DNA of 24,979 bases from CAILKP01 sp038231815 (GTDB lineage Bacteria > Planctomycetota > Phycisphaerae > Phycisphaerales > UBA1924): the NCBI GenBank assembly GCA_038231815.1, contig JBBRKQ010000059.1:1-24979 (forward strand). Direction: 5' to 3'. Below, in pieces: positions 7,823 through 16,091 of the stretch. Under the pieces are notes generated by a model. The model saw nothing but the letters and a program-made list of their open reading frames with translations. It was not told the DNA's origin and ran no database searches. The translations under genes and the position numbers were made by a program. Each line of letters starts with the position of its first letter. Position 1 is the first letter of the stretch.

Positions 7823-9499
7823 CTAGCTTGCTGGCAGCAACAGTTCGAAGACGGCGCCACGCGCATCGGTGCGATTGCGGGCTTGCAGCAGGCCGCCGTG
7901 TTCACGGATGATGCCCTCGCTGACGGCGAGGCCTAAGCCGGTGCCCCGGCTGTCGAGGCGGGTGCTGGCAAACGGCTCAAACAGGCGGCTGGCGATGGAT
8001 GGGTCGATACCGGGGCCTTCATCAGCGATGAGCAGCATGGTCCACTGGGCGTTGTCGCGGGTGACGCGCTGGCCGGTGACCGTGATTCGTGGCTTTCCAT
8101 CCATGGTCCAGCGCTGGGGAGTGGCATTGGTTGCGTTACGGCTGTTTGGCCCATTGGCCTGAGTCGTTGCACCTTCTGTGCGGCCCTCGAGCGTGGCATC
8201 GCAGGCGTTGCGAAAAAGATTAACCAAAACCTGTACGATGCGATCGCCATCGCACTGGGCCATAAGTGGTGTCACAGGCGGGTCCGAAAGCGGGTCCGCA
8301 GACCGATATGAAGCCGCGGCAGTATCGGGATTGGTCGTGGCGTTCTCGGCGAACAGAGACTGTGAATCAGCCCCGTCGCCCTCGGGCAGGCCGTTGATCA
8401 TCTCGATACGGCCACCGATGTTGCGGTCAAGCTTGACCAGCGTCCAGGCTTCCTCCACCAGTGGGCGCAGCGGGGTGAGCGTGGTGCTCATTGGCCGCAC
8501 GCGGGCGAAATCCAGGAGACTCTCAGACAGCCGCTCAAGCCGGGCGGTGACGCGGAGCATGAGATCAATCTCGGGCCGCTCGAGCCTGCCGTTCTTGCCG
8601 AGTGTTTCGGTGAGTCCTTTGATGACAGCCAGAGGCGTGTTCATTTCATGGGCAAGCCCTGCGGACATGACGCCGAGGGAGGCGAGGCGATCAGCATCGG
8701 CCAAATTGCGCTGGGCCATTTCCAGCAGATGGTTTTTGCGGGTGAGGTCGGCGAGGGTTTGCTCCAACTGCTGCATGGTGCTGGCGAGGGTTTGCTCGTT
8801 GTCGCGAAGCTGGGTTACGGTGCGGTTGTGCGAGCGCATGATCTCACCGAGTTCATCGGCGGGGATTTGCTTTTCATCGAGCAGCTCATCGGCTCGGCGG
8901 TTGTCGCGCACGGCCTGGTCGGCCTTCAGGATGGCGCGGATGGGGCCGTAGACATGGCGTGGCAGAACAACAACCTCAAGGGCCAGTGCGATGAGCGCGT
9001 ACACAGCAAGCAGTGAAAGAATGAGCACCGCGTACACATGGATAACCGCATCGCGAGCTTCATCAAGCCTTGCGGTGGCCAGCAGGCTCATACCGCTGGA
9101 ACGCTGGCCGCGGGATGATGGAACTTGAAGCACCACACCAAGGTTGCCATCGGCAAGGCGCACCTCGGTTCCCTGCATGGCGGCATCGGGCTCGTTGTCG
9201 GTGGCAATCGGCGTGGAAGGTGCGGGGTCTGAAGGGTTCACTGCCGCACCGGCGATGCGGGCGCTGCGTAGAAGCTCACTGGCTCGCTGCGGGGTAAGCC
9301 GGGTAACGGTGGGTGGCAGGGCAGCATCAGGATCCGCGGCGAGCAGCCTTGCCGAGACTTCGGCGACCATTTTGGCTTCATGGAGTTCGGCACGCTCTAA
9401 AATACGGCTTACGGCGGGGCGCAAAGCGAGGGTGAGCAGCGTGACGAGCACCAGCGAGAAGAACGTGTGCAGGACGATGAGTTTTTTGCGGATGCGCAT
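7823..9499 (-). CDS. Membrane-bound sensor histidine kinase
   Basis: ATP-dependent autophosphorylating sensor of a two-component system in the inner membrane. From ATG 9499 (558 aa): transmembrane segment 1 (about 8-28), extracytoplasmic sensor region (about 29-152), transmembrane segment 2 (about 153-177) and a HAMP-like linker. A coiled region (TQLRDNEQTLASTMQQLEQTL) precedes the HisKA H-box SAGLAHEMNTPLAVIKGL, with phospho-acceptor His284. HATPase motifs follow: N-box LVNLFRNACDA (about 425-435), G1 ADEGPGID (about 492-499), F-box LFEPF and G2 RGTGLGLAVSEGIIREHGG. Two low-complexity inserts (about 373-412 and 440-465) enlarge the ATPase domain. A TTG at 9553 would add 18 Pro/Arg-rich residues and is less likely. 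No response regulator is adjacent, so it appears orphan here; the signal is unknown. Confidence 0.92.
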   Translation of the reverse strand: MRIRKKLIVLHTFFSLVLVTLLTLALRPAVSRILERAELHEAKMVAEVSARLLAADPDAALPPTVTRLTPQRASELLRSARIAGAAVNPSDPAPSTPIATDNEPDAAMQGTEVRLADGNLGVVLQVPSSRGQRSSGMSLLATARLDEARDAVIHVYAVLILSLLAVYALIALALEVVVLPRHVYGPIRAILKADQAVRDNRRADELLDEKQIPADELGEIMRSHNRTVTQLRDNEQTLASTMQQLEQTLADLTRKNHLLEMAQRNLADADRLASLGVMSAGLAHEMNTPLAVIKGLTETLGKNGRLERPEIDLMLRVTARLERLSESLLDFARVRPMSTTLTPLRPLVEEAWTLVKLDRNIGGRIEMINGLPEGDGADSQSLFAENATTNPDTAAASYRSADPLSDPPVTPLMAQCDGDRIVQVLVNLFRNACDATLEGRTEGATTQANGPNSRNATNATPQRWTMDGKPRITVTGQRVTRDNAQWTMLLIADEGPGIDPSIASRLFEPFASTRLDSRGTGLGLAVSEGIIREHGGLLQARNRTDARGAVFELLLPAS

Positions 9500-9667
9500 G
9501 CCCGCAAGAAACCCTGTATCGGGCAGCGGAATGTGGCGACGGGGAGGGGGCAAGGGAAAGCGAAGTGGAAAAGTCGCGAGCGCCGAGTCGCGAGGGGAAA
9601 GAGTTGCAAGTGCAAGACGAATCAGCAGAGCGAGCGCGGGAGGCGGCGTGCGATCGTTTGGGGGCGA

Positions 9668-10675
9668 TCAGGTGGCGAAGATTGTGCGCACGTATTCGAC
9701 ATCGGCCGCGTTCATCGGTGCATCGGTCGCTGCGCGGAGGTTGCACCTGGCCTGACGTTCATTTCGGAAACCCGGGATGACCGAGGCGACATGGTCATGG
9801 GCGAGCACCCAGCGGCAGGCGGCGGAGGCGAGATCCTCTGTGGTGCTGCCGAAGCGCGATTTGACCTTTGTGAGCTTTTCCTTAATAGTGCGCAGTGCGG
9901 CGGGGGCGAAGTCTTTGCGGGAGTTACGGTAATCACCCTCTTCAAACTTGGGCGGGTTCTCGGGATCAAACTTATCGAGCAGGATGCCCTGATCCAGCGG
10001 GCCGAAGCCCACGAACGTGCAGCCGTGGGTTGCCATTAGTTTTTGCAGCTCGCAGCCGGGTTTGATGAAATCCGCGTAGCGCATGTTCGCTTTGTTCTGG
10101 AGGACGTCGGGTTTGAGTACGGGGATGGCGCGGGCGAAATCCTCGTTGCTGTAGGCCGACTGGCCGATGGCGCGAACCTTCCCTTCTTTGACGAGGGCGT
10201 GCATGGTGGCCGAGGCCTCGGCGAGGTAGTCGTGGTCTTTACCGGAAACATCGGGGCCGATGTACGAGCCGTGGTGGAAGTAATGGATATCGATGTAGTC
10301 GGTCTGGAGGTTTCGCAGAGACTGCTCACACTGACTGCGGATGTGCTCTGGTGTGTAGGCGTATGGGGCTGTGCCGCGAAAATGCCCGACCTTTGTTGCG
10401 ATGACCTGGGCATCGCGCTTTGCGCCAAGCTTTTTGAAGCATGTGCCCAGCAGCCGCTCCGCCTTGCCGTTGCCGTAGATATCAGCGTTGTCCCAGTGGT
10501 TCACGCCAGCATCGAGCCCGACTTTGATACCGGCGAGCACATCGGCCTCAGTCACATCTCCCCAGCCGATGGGGGCACCGTTTTGCAGGGACCAGTTGGG
10601 GCCGCCCATGGTCCAGCAGCCAAAGCCGATTTCAGAGATTTTCACGCCGGTTTTGCCAATTTCGCGGTAACGCAT
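9668..10675 (-). CDS. Aldo/keto reductase
   Basis: NAD(P)H-dependent reductase of the AKR (beta/alpha)8 superfamily, 335 aa from ATG 10675; a GTG at 10693 would add six residues. The opening MRYREIGKTGVKISEIGFGCW is typical. The catalytic tetrad is visible as Asp62 and Tyr67 (HWDNADIYGNG), Lys95 (IATKVGH) and His134 (YIDIHYFHHG). Cofactor-end features include KVRAIGQSAYSNEDF and VIPGFRNERQARCNLRAA. No signal peptide, so cytosolic, unlike the two Tat-exported genes upstream of it on the same strand. It is separated from the isomerase gene by 97 bp containing an 8-bp repeat array. The context suggests sugar or keto-sugar metabolism, but the substrate cannot be read from sequence. Confidence 0.9.
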   Translation of the reverse strand: MRYREIGKTGVKISEIGFGCWTMGGPNWSLQNGAPIGWGDVTEADVLAGIKVGLDAGVNHWDNADIYGNGKAERLLGTCFKKLGAKRDAQVIATKVGHFRGTAPYAYTPEHIRSQCEQSLRNLQTDYIDIHYFHHGSYIGPDVSGKDHDYLAEASATMHALVKEGKVRAIGQSAYSNEDFARAIPVLKPDVLQNKANMRYADFIKPGCELQKLMATHGCTFVGFGPLDQGILLDKFDPENPPKFEEGDYRNSRKDFAPAALRTIKEKLTKVKSRFGSTTEDLASAACRWVLAHDHVASVIPGFRNERQARCNLRAATDAPMNAADVEYVRTIFAT

Positions 10676-10711
10676 AGGTAACCGTAGTGTCACTTCACGC
10701 TCGCGCGGTAC

Positions 10712-10751
10712 AAATTTTCGAATTTTCAGATGGCAGGATTACCAGACAGGG
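10712..10751. repeat. Degenerate 8-bp tandem repeat, locus 2
   Basis: Five units in phase: AAATTTTC, GAATTTTC, AGATGGCA, GGATTACC, AGACAGGG. It lies between the isomerase stop and the aldo/keto reductase start, and has the same 8-bp period as loci 4590-4637 and 11756-11811. This copy is the most degenerate. Confidence 0.5.
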
Positions 10752-10772
10752 AAGCCGATCAGACGCTTGGAC

Positions 10773-11744
10773 TCACATCGCAAAGAGTTTGTCCATCTGG
10801 TCGCTGATTTGCTTGAGCCGTTTGGCGTCGCCGCCCCCCACTTCTGCGGTTGCCCAGTTGGCATTTGGGGCCGGGGCGGTTGAGTAGCCGGTGTCATCTA
10901 GGGCCTTCATGACGTCGGCCCAGCCGGCATCTCCTTCACCCAGCTCAACATCAAAGCCTTTCCAGAGGCCTTGGCCGTCGCGCTTCTTCAGGGAAAAGTC
11001 TTTGATGTGCAGCTTTACGATGCGTTTGCCCAGAATACGTGCCCATTGCGCGGGGCGACCAAAGTTGATGATGTTGCCGATGTCCAGGTGCCAGCCAACC
11101 ATTTGCCCGGTGGATGGGTTCTCAAACTCATCAACGTACTTGGCGGCCTCAAGCGGGGAGAGCAGGAAGTTGTTCCACACATTCTCGATACCGATTTTGA
11201 CGTTGCATTCTTTGGCCAAGGCCAGCACTTTGCGAATTTCTTGCTGGCTTATGCGGTAGCAATCATCGTACGGCAAGTCGTTGTTGACCAAGCCGGGTAC
11301 CAGCAGGACGCTGGTGCTGCCGTACTTCTTGCAGTCGCGCAGGCAGGTTTCCAGCGCTGCGACCGCATCTTTGCGCACGTTTTCGCTGGGGTGGTTCAGC
11401 GGCTTAGCCCAGTGCACGCTGTTGACGACGCCGTGAACCACAAGACCAGTTTTTTCCTGCGCTGCCAGAATCTCATCGGTTGATGTCTTTGTTGGTGAGT
11501 CCATCTCTACGCCCTCAAACCCGCACTCGCGGAGAATCTTGAACTTGTCCAGAACGGAATCGCCCTCATTGACCATGCCGATCATGACCGCTTTGCGGAG
11601 CGTTCGCTTGGGCTTGGCAGCAGCGGGAACAGACGCTGGGGAAGGCTTTGGAGCAGGCTTTGCTGCGGGAGTGGCACCCAACGAGGGGAGCGCCGTTGCA
11701 GCGGCAGCAAGGGTGGCGGCGGCGAGGAAATCACGGCGATTCAT
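10773..11744 (-). CDS. Tat-exported sugar phosphate isomerase/epimerase (xylose isomerase-like TIM barrel)
   Basis: 323 aa. The N-terminus MNRRDFLAAATLAAAATALP is a twin-arginine signal, followed by an Ala/Pro/Lys linker to about residue 48. The barrel begins at RKAVMIGMVNEGDSVLDKF; ECGFEGVEMDSP follows. Probable metal ligands are Glu187 (IGIENVWNN), Asp221 (GWHLDIGN), His246 (VKLHIKDF) and Glu301 near the end. Family members isomerise or epimerise sugars, or act as lyases or hydrolases on keto-sugars, with Mn, Mg or Zn. The Tat signal implies a folded, probably metal-loaded protein in the periplasm. Neighbouring Gfo/Idh/MocA and aldo/keto reductase genes on the same strand point to carbohydrate processing. 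No convincing Shine-Dalgarno site at the start. Family confident, substrate unknown. Confidence 0.9.
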   Translation of the reverse strand: MNRRDFLAAATLAAAATALPSLGATPAAKPAPKPSPASVPAAAKPKRTLRKAVMIGMVNEGDSVLDKFKILRECGFEGVEMDSPTKTSTDEILAAQEKTGLVVHGVVNSVHWAKPLNHPSENVRKDAVAALETCLRDCKKYGSTSVLLVPGLVNNDLPYDDCYRISQQEIRKVLALAKECNVKIGIENVWNNFLLSPLEAAKYVDEFENPSTGQMVGWHLDIGNIINFGRPAQWARILGKRIVKLHIKDFSLKKRDGQGLWKGFDVELGEGDAGWADVMKALDDTGYSTAPAPNANWATAEVGGGDAKRLKQISDQMDKLFAM

Positions 11745-11755
11745 GGGAGGGTTCC

Positions 11756-11811
11756 AAATTGCTAAATTACCAAATGAACAAATGACCAGATTGCCAGATT
11801 ACTAGATTGAG
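11756..11811. repeat. Degenerate 8-bp tandem repeat, locus 3
   Basis: Seven units in phase: AAATTGCT, AAATTACC, AAATGAAC, AAATGACC, AGATTGCC, AGATTACT, AGATTGAG. It lies 11 bp before the isomerase start, within the gap to the Gfo/Idh/MocA stop. It is the clearest of the three arrays and markedly AT-rich compared with its surroundings. Confidence 0.7.
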
Positions 11812-11882
11812 GCAGGAAGGCGTTACGGCACGCACCATCGCCCGGGCGGCAGGGCTGTGGCAGATGCGGGCAGTTGCAATGG

Positions 11883-13274
11883 TTAAATGAACTTGGTTTT
11901 GCCCGGTATCGCAACGTCCGGCGTCGGCAATGGGCCGAACTGCAGCGGGTCGGGGACGAGATTTTCTTTGGAGTTCATGGCCTGCTCCCAGGTAATCGTC
12001 TGGCCGGTGTACGCGGCCATGCGGGCCATGATGGCCATGAGGCACGAGTTGGCGGCTCGCTCAGCATCGTTGATTGGCCGGCCCGCACGGATGGAGGCGA
12101 ACAGCGCATTGTGCTCATTTTGGTACATCTCGGATGCTTCTTCTGCCGAGCCTTTGCCTTTCCAGGTCACCTTGCCGGTGCGGTCCTTAATTTCATAGGT
12201 GGGCGCCCAGCCGTTGATGACGGCCATGCCGTTGGTGCCATAGATGTAATCGGTGTTGTCGCTGGGGCATCCATCGATCTGGCGCGTGGTGTGAAACGCG
12301 CGAGCGCCGTTTGCGTATTCATATATTCCGCTGAAGTGGTCAAACACATGGCCGCTCTCGGGGCCGCTGCGGGCCGCCCGGCCACCGAGGCAGGTGACCT
12401 TGGTAGGCGTTTTATCGCCCATGGCCCAAGAGAGGCGGTCGATGGAATGTACCGCCTGCTCAACGATGTGGTCGCCGCTGATCCAGGTGTAGTGCCACCA
12501 GTTGCGCATCTGAAACTCCATGTCCGACCACTCTGGCTTGCGTGGGCGCTTGCTGAGTGTGCCGGTGTGGTACGTGGTGTGCACGCTCACCACATCTCCG
12601 ATGCCGCTGCCCGGCGCCGCGACCTGCTCAAAGGCCGCCTTCATTCCCGGATTGTGCCGCCAGCAGAAGCCGACTAAGAGTGCTAGGCTCTTTTCCTTGG
12701 CAAGCTTCGCGGATTCAAGCACCGAGCGAATGCCGGGCGCATCAACGGCCAAGGGCTTTTCTGCAAAGACGTGCTTGCCCGCGGCGATGGCAGCCTTGAG
12801 ATGTGCGGGACGGAATGCGGGGTACCCGGTAATCAGCACAACATCCACCCCGCTGCCAATAACCTGCTCGTGGGCATCAAAGCCAACAAATCGGCGCTCC
12901 GGCGGCACCTGCACACGGGCGGCGGCCTGATCGCCCATTTCATCGGAGATTCCCTTCAATGATGACTCGAGCCGATCGGCAAAGACATCACCCATTGCAA
13001 CCAGTATCACGTTCGGATCAGCCATGAGCGCCTGCACCGCAGCGCCGGTGCCGCGACCACCACACCCAATCACACCGATGCGCAGTGTGCCGTGCTGCGG
13101 CACGCCAGCGGGCGCCGTGATGGCAGCAACCTCCGCAGCGGCTGGCGCACCTGCTGGTTGGCTGGCTTCAACGGACCTCGCGCTGAGCAGGCTGGTAAAC
13201 CCGGCAACCACGGGCACCGTAAGGGCCGCGGACTTGACAAACGTGCGACGGGAAAGATCGTTGTGGTCTGACAT
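11883..13274 (-). CDS. Tat-exported Gfo/Idh/MocA family oxidoreductase
   Basis: 463 aa NAD(P)-dependent oxidoreductase. The N-terminus MSDHNDLSRRTFVKSAALTV is a twin-arginine signal, followed by an Ala-rich linker. The Rossmann fold starts at RIGVIGCGGRGTGAAV (65-80); the family EKP motif is at 172-174 (FAEKPLAVDAPG). The C-terminal domain contains GFCWRHNP, WWHYTWISGDHIVEQAVHSIDR (His276 the likely catalytic residue), and a C-terminal region ENLVPDPLQFGPLPTP of the kind seen in Tat-type members. Such proteins oxidise or reduce sugars and often bind NAD(P) tightly, which is why they need Tat. The isomerase gene follows 138 bp downstream on the same strand, so the two may act on the same sugar. 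ATG at 13272-13274 gives a complete Tat signal. Confidence 0.93.
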   Translation of the reverse strand: MSDHNDLSRRTFVKSAALTVPVVAGFTSLLSARSVEASQPAGAPAAAEVAAITAPAGVPQHGTLRIGVIGCGGRGTGAAVQALMADPNVILVAMGDVFADRLESSLKGISDEMGDQAAARVQVPPERRFVGFDAHEQVIGSGVDVVLITGYPAFRPAHLKAAIAAGKHVFAEKPLAVDAPGIRSVLESAKLAKEKSLALLVGFCWRHNPGMKAAFEQVAAPGSGIGDVVSVHTTYHTGTLSKRPRKPEWSDMEFQMRNWWHYTWISGDHIVEQAVHSIDRLSWAMGDKTPTKVTCLGGRAARSGPESGHVFDHFSGIYEYANGARAFHTTRQIDGCPSDNTDYIYGTNGMAVINGWAPTYEIKDRTGKVTWKGKGSAEEASEMYQNEHNALFASIRAGRPINDAERAANSCLMAIMARMAAYTGQTITWEQAMNSKENLVPDPLQFGPLPTPDVAIPGKTKFI

Positions 13275-13407
13275 GGTGTAGCCGGGATTGGGGGTACTTG
13301 CAGGCGGGAAGGTAACCGAAGGCTTGAGAGCGGACGCGAGTGCGTTGAGTCTACGACTGCCGAGACCGAGAGCGATGGTGAACTTGGCAGTTCAAGTGCT
13401 TGTGCGA

Positions 13408-14592
13408 TCAGGGCTTTGGGGCAATGGGCGGGTTGGATGGGGCGGGTTGGACAGGCTGGACCGGCTGGACCGGCTGAACTGGCGCAACGGCTCTGCTCGG
13501 AGAAGTACTCGCCGTCGGGGTCTCTGCATCACAGACGATGCGGAAACCGACGAAGGGTGCATCGGCCAGCCACCATTTACTCTTGGGTATCTGCGGATCG
13601 CTGTTGTTCCATGCGCGTGTTTCGGGCTCGCGGTTGGAAGCTTTGATTTTGTCAGCGCTGGTGCGGTACGAGCCACCCCGCGTAACGCCTTTGCCATCGG
13701 TGGCGACGCACCATTCCTGCACATTTCCCAGCATGTCGTACAGCCCCCAGGCGTTGGGCAACTTTGTGCCGACGGGATGAGGTGTGCCGTCGCTGTTGTC
13801 CTCAAACCAGGCGATCTGCTCCAGTGCTTTGGCATCGACAGCGCCAGGATCTGCCGCCGAACCGGCGCGGGCGGCGTGTTCCCACTCTGCCTCGGTTGGC
13901 AACCGGTAGTTGCGGCCACTGTGCTTGCTGAGCCACACGCAGAATTCAGTGGCATTTTTATATGACATGGTCAGCGCCGCGTAGCCCTCGTGGCCGAAGC
14001 CGCGGTCCGGCGGGATGTAGGGCTTTGATGGACGGCTGACGGCATCCGGCCCGCCGGGAGGTGGGCTGCCACGCTCTTCATCAATTTTGTAGATGTACGT
14101 GTCGGCCGCTTCCCATGTGATTTCTTTCTCACTCATGAAAAACGGCTTGATGGTGCCGTCGGCCGAGCCCGGGATGGGGACCAGATTAAACTTAAACGCG
14201 GCGGCAGGTATTTCCTGCCCAAACGGCTTGCGAGCGGCTGCATCCGCTGCTGGCACTGGGGTAGCGGGTACTGCGGTAGCGGGTGTTGGGGCAGTTGGTA
14301 CTGGGGCGGGTTTTGCTGCGGCGGGGGATGGGGCAGCTGGGCTGAGCGTGGCAGGCTGCACAGCCAGGGCAAACTGGTGGCCATCCGCTCTGGCGGTGTC
14401 ATTGATGCAGGTGCCACCGGCATCGCAGCATCCGGCCAGACAGGCCAGCATGGTGGCGGCCGGGAGCGCCGCCATTTGCAACCAGCAGGCCAGCAAGGCG
14501 GGAGCCGGGCGGAGTGCTCGCGAGATTGATTGCGGCCGGGCAGAGTGGGCAGAGTGGGCAGAGTCGGCTTGGCGGTTCAATGATGTGCTCAT
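13408..14592 (-). CDS. Putative lipoprotein with formylglycine-generating-enzyme (SUMF1-like) fold, probably non-catalytic
   Basis: 394 aa. A long N-region is followed by a hydrophobic stretch ending in the lipobox LAGC (52-55), so a lipid anchor at Cys55 is likely. A Pro/Ala/Thr linker (about 80-122) leads to the FGE-sulfatase fold (about 130-355), with YRLPTEAEWEHAARAGS (229-245), AWGLYDMLGNVQEWC (281-295) and TRGGSYRTS (304-312). After RGGSY, active FGEs carry two copper-binding cysteines (as in SFLC..YC). Here that segment reads RTSADKIKASNREPETR and has none, so sulfatase activation is unlikely; a binding role is possible. The tail is PVQPVQPVQPVQP. Nine-bp tandem repeats encode this tail (13452-13487) and an N-terminal ADSAHSAHSA stretch (14538-14564). 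Divergent from apbE. Confidence 0.85.
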   Translation of the reverse strand: MSTSLNRQADSAHSAHSARPQSISRALRPAPALLACWLQMAALPAATMLACLAGCCDAGGTCINDTARADGHQFALAVQPATLSPAAPSPAAAKPAPVPTAPTPATAVPATPVPAADAAARKPFGQEIPAAAFKFNLVPIPGSADGTIKPFFMSEKEITWEAADTYIYKIDEERGSPPPGGPDAVSRPSKPYIPPDRGFGHEGYAALTMSYKNATEFCVWLSKHSGRNYRLPTEAEWEHAARAGSAADPGAVDAKALEQIAWFEDNSDGTPHPVGTKLPNAWGLYDMLGNVQEWCVATDGKGVTRGGSYRTSADKIKASNREPETRAWNNSDPQIPKSKWWLADAPFVGFRIVCDAETPTASTSPSRAVAPVQPVQPVQPVQPAPSNPPIAPKP

Positions 14593-14683
14593 GGCAATGG
14601 CGGTTGAAGGACCAGTGTGCGGGCCTGTTTCAGAGCCGATTCGGGCGAGAGCTTACCTCGCCACGAATGGGGCGAGGGGAACT

Positions 14684-15820
14684 TTGGAACGCGCGGGCGC
14701 TCGGTTGATACCAGTGATTGTTGCCGCCGCTGCGTTGCTGGGCGGGTGTGCCGCAGATTCTTCTGAAAATTGTGCGCCCGATTTGGGCGCTGCGCCCGCG
14801 GTGCGGGGGCGGCAAGGCCCCGAGCGGTTTGAGTTTGTTCGTGTGATTATGGGTGTAGAGGCCCGCATCGTGCTGCACGCCGCGGGACGTGATGATGCAT
14901 TTGATGCAGCGAATCAGGCGTTTGCGAGGCTTAGCCAGCTTGATGAGATGATGAGTGACTACCGCCCCGGTAGCGAGCTGAGCAGGCTGTGCCGGGCGAC
15001 ACCGGGCGTGCCACATCCAGCGAGCGCCGAGATGCTGGAGGTGCTGACGGTGGCAGAAAAGGTGAGCCAAGCCAGCGATGGCGCATTTGATGCAACCGTT
15101 GGCCCGGCGGTGGCCTTGTGGCGAGCGGCCCGAAAGAGCGGCGTATTGCCGACTGAGGCAGAGCGAACCGCGGCCGTGAACCGGGTTGGCTGGCGCAGCG
15201 TGGTGGTGGACAGCGCCCGCGGTACTGTGACGCTGGCGAGAGAAGGAATAAAGCTTGATTTTGGCGGCATTGCCAAGGGCTTCGCGGCGGAGCAAGGGGT
15301 GTTGAAGCTAAAGCGACTTGGCTATGGAAGCTGCTTGGTTGCGCTGGCGGGGGACATCGCCACCGGCGATGCGCCGCCGGGCGCGGATGGATGGAAAGTA
15401 GAAGTAATGTCCGGCCGGAAGCAAACCGGGCGAGTGCTGGTGGTGAGCAATACATCGATCTCTACCTCTGGCGATGCTGAGCAGTTTGTGGACATTGACG
15501 GCCAGCGATACAGCCACATTGTGGACCCGCGAACTGGTTTAGGCACACCCGGCGGCGTTGCGGTGACGGTGGTGGGCAGGCCCGGCGCCGTTGTTGATGC
15601 GCTGGGCAAGGCCCTGGTTGTGCCGGGAGCCCGGCGGCTTGACGACGCAGCGCTAGTGCTCATGCACTTTCCGGAATGTGCGGCGATTGCAATGACACCG
15701 GGCCTAGAGACCGATGGAAGCGACGGATGGCGCATCTTTGACCCCAAGGGCACTTTGCGATTTGCTCCGGAGGTGAGAGCTGATGGATTACATGTTTGGG
15801 AGAGATGCACGGCGAGATGA
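14684..15820 (+). CDS. apbE: FAD:protein FMN transferase, ApbE lipoprotein
   Basis: Mg-dependent enzyme that transfers FMN from FAD onto Thr of target flavoproteins (Nqr/Rnf subunits and others) on the outer face of the membrane. I prefer the TTG at 14684: GAGG of a good ribosome site (GGCGAGGGGA, 14671-14680) lies 6 bp before it, and it gives a compact lipoprotein signal MERAGARLIPVIVAAAALLGGC with lipobox Cys22 (378 aa). In-frame ATGs at 14591 and 14597 have no such site and a long irregular N-region. Conserved parts: VIMGVEARIVLH, LDEMMSDYRPGSELSRL (86-102), KLDFGGIAKGFAAEQG (190-205), VSNTSISTSGDAEQF (254-268) and YSHIVDPRTG (276-285). No Nqr or Rnf genes are in the window. The last codons run into a degenerate CGCAGAG repeat. 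Confidence 0.93.
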   Translation: MERAGARLIPVIVAAAALLGGCAADSSENCAPDLGAAPAVRGRQGPERFEFVRVIMGVEARIVLHAAGRDDAFDAANQAFARLSQLDEMMSDYRPGSELSRLCRATPGVPHPASAEMLEVLTVAEKVSQASDGAFDATVGPAVALWRAARKSGVLPTEAERTAAVNRVGWRSVVVDSARGTVTLAREGIKLDFGGIAKGFAAEQGVLKLKRLGYGSCLVALAGDIATGDAPPGADGWKVEVMSGRKQTGRVLVVSNTSISTSGDAEQFVDIDGQRYSHIVDPRTGLGTPGGVAVTVVGRPGAVVDALGKALVVPGARRLDDAALVLMHFPECAAIAMTPGLETDGSDGWRIFDPKGTLRFAPEVRADGLHVWERCTAR

Positions 15821-15880
15821 ACGCAGAGATGAACGCAGAGAGCGCAGAGTGAAAAAAAGGTACGCAGAGAGGAAAAACAG
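15801..15880. repeat. Degenerate ACGCAGAG repeat tract at apbE 3' end
   Basis: Overlapping the apbE stop codon is a purine-rich tract: AGATGAACGCAG twice in tandem (15815-15838), then AGAGCGCAGAGTG, an A-run, and TACGCAGAGAGG. It looks like a short degenerate array of (ACG)CAGAG units of the kind often scattered between genes in environmental bacterial genomes. The rest of the gap to 16091 holds no gene that I can support. Confidence 0.55.
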
Positions 15881-16091
15881 GGAGGGTAAAACGAGCGGGA
15901 TGCTTTTGATTTTGACCCTTGCGAACTGATACAGCTTGACTGCCTCGCTGTGACAAAGAACTTCTTCATTTGCATTTTACTGCTTTGCTTGATTTCCAAT
16001 ATCTGCGAATTCTGCGGTCTTCTCGCCGCTCATCTCTCGGTTTTCCTGCCGATGACCCGGAGATCGCACGGGGCATCCGCTAAACTGGGGC

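Noticed and set aside
11874..12677. Plus-strand open frame of 267 codons
   Set aside because: Antisense to the Gfo/Idh/MocA gene, which shows complete family motifs and a Tat signal.
13288..13965. Plus-strand frame with many Leu-Asp-Arg repeats
   Set aside because: Antisense of the PVQ-coding tandem repeat and FGE fold; the repeat is explained by the real gene.
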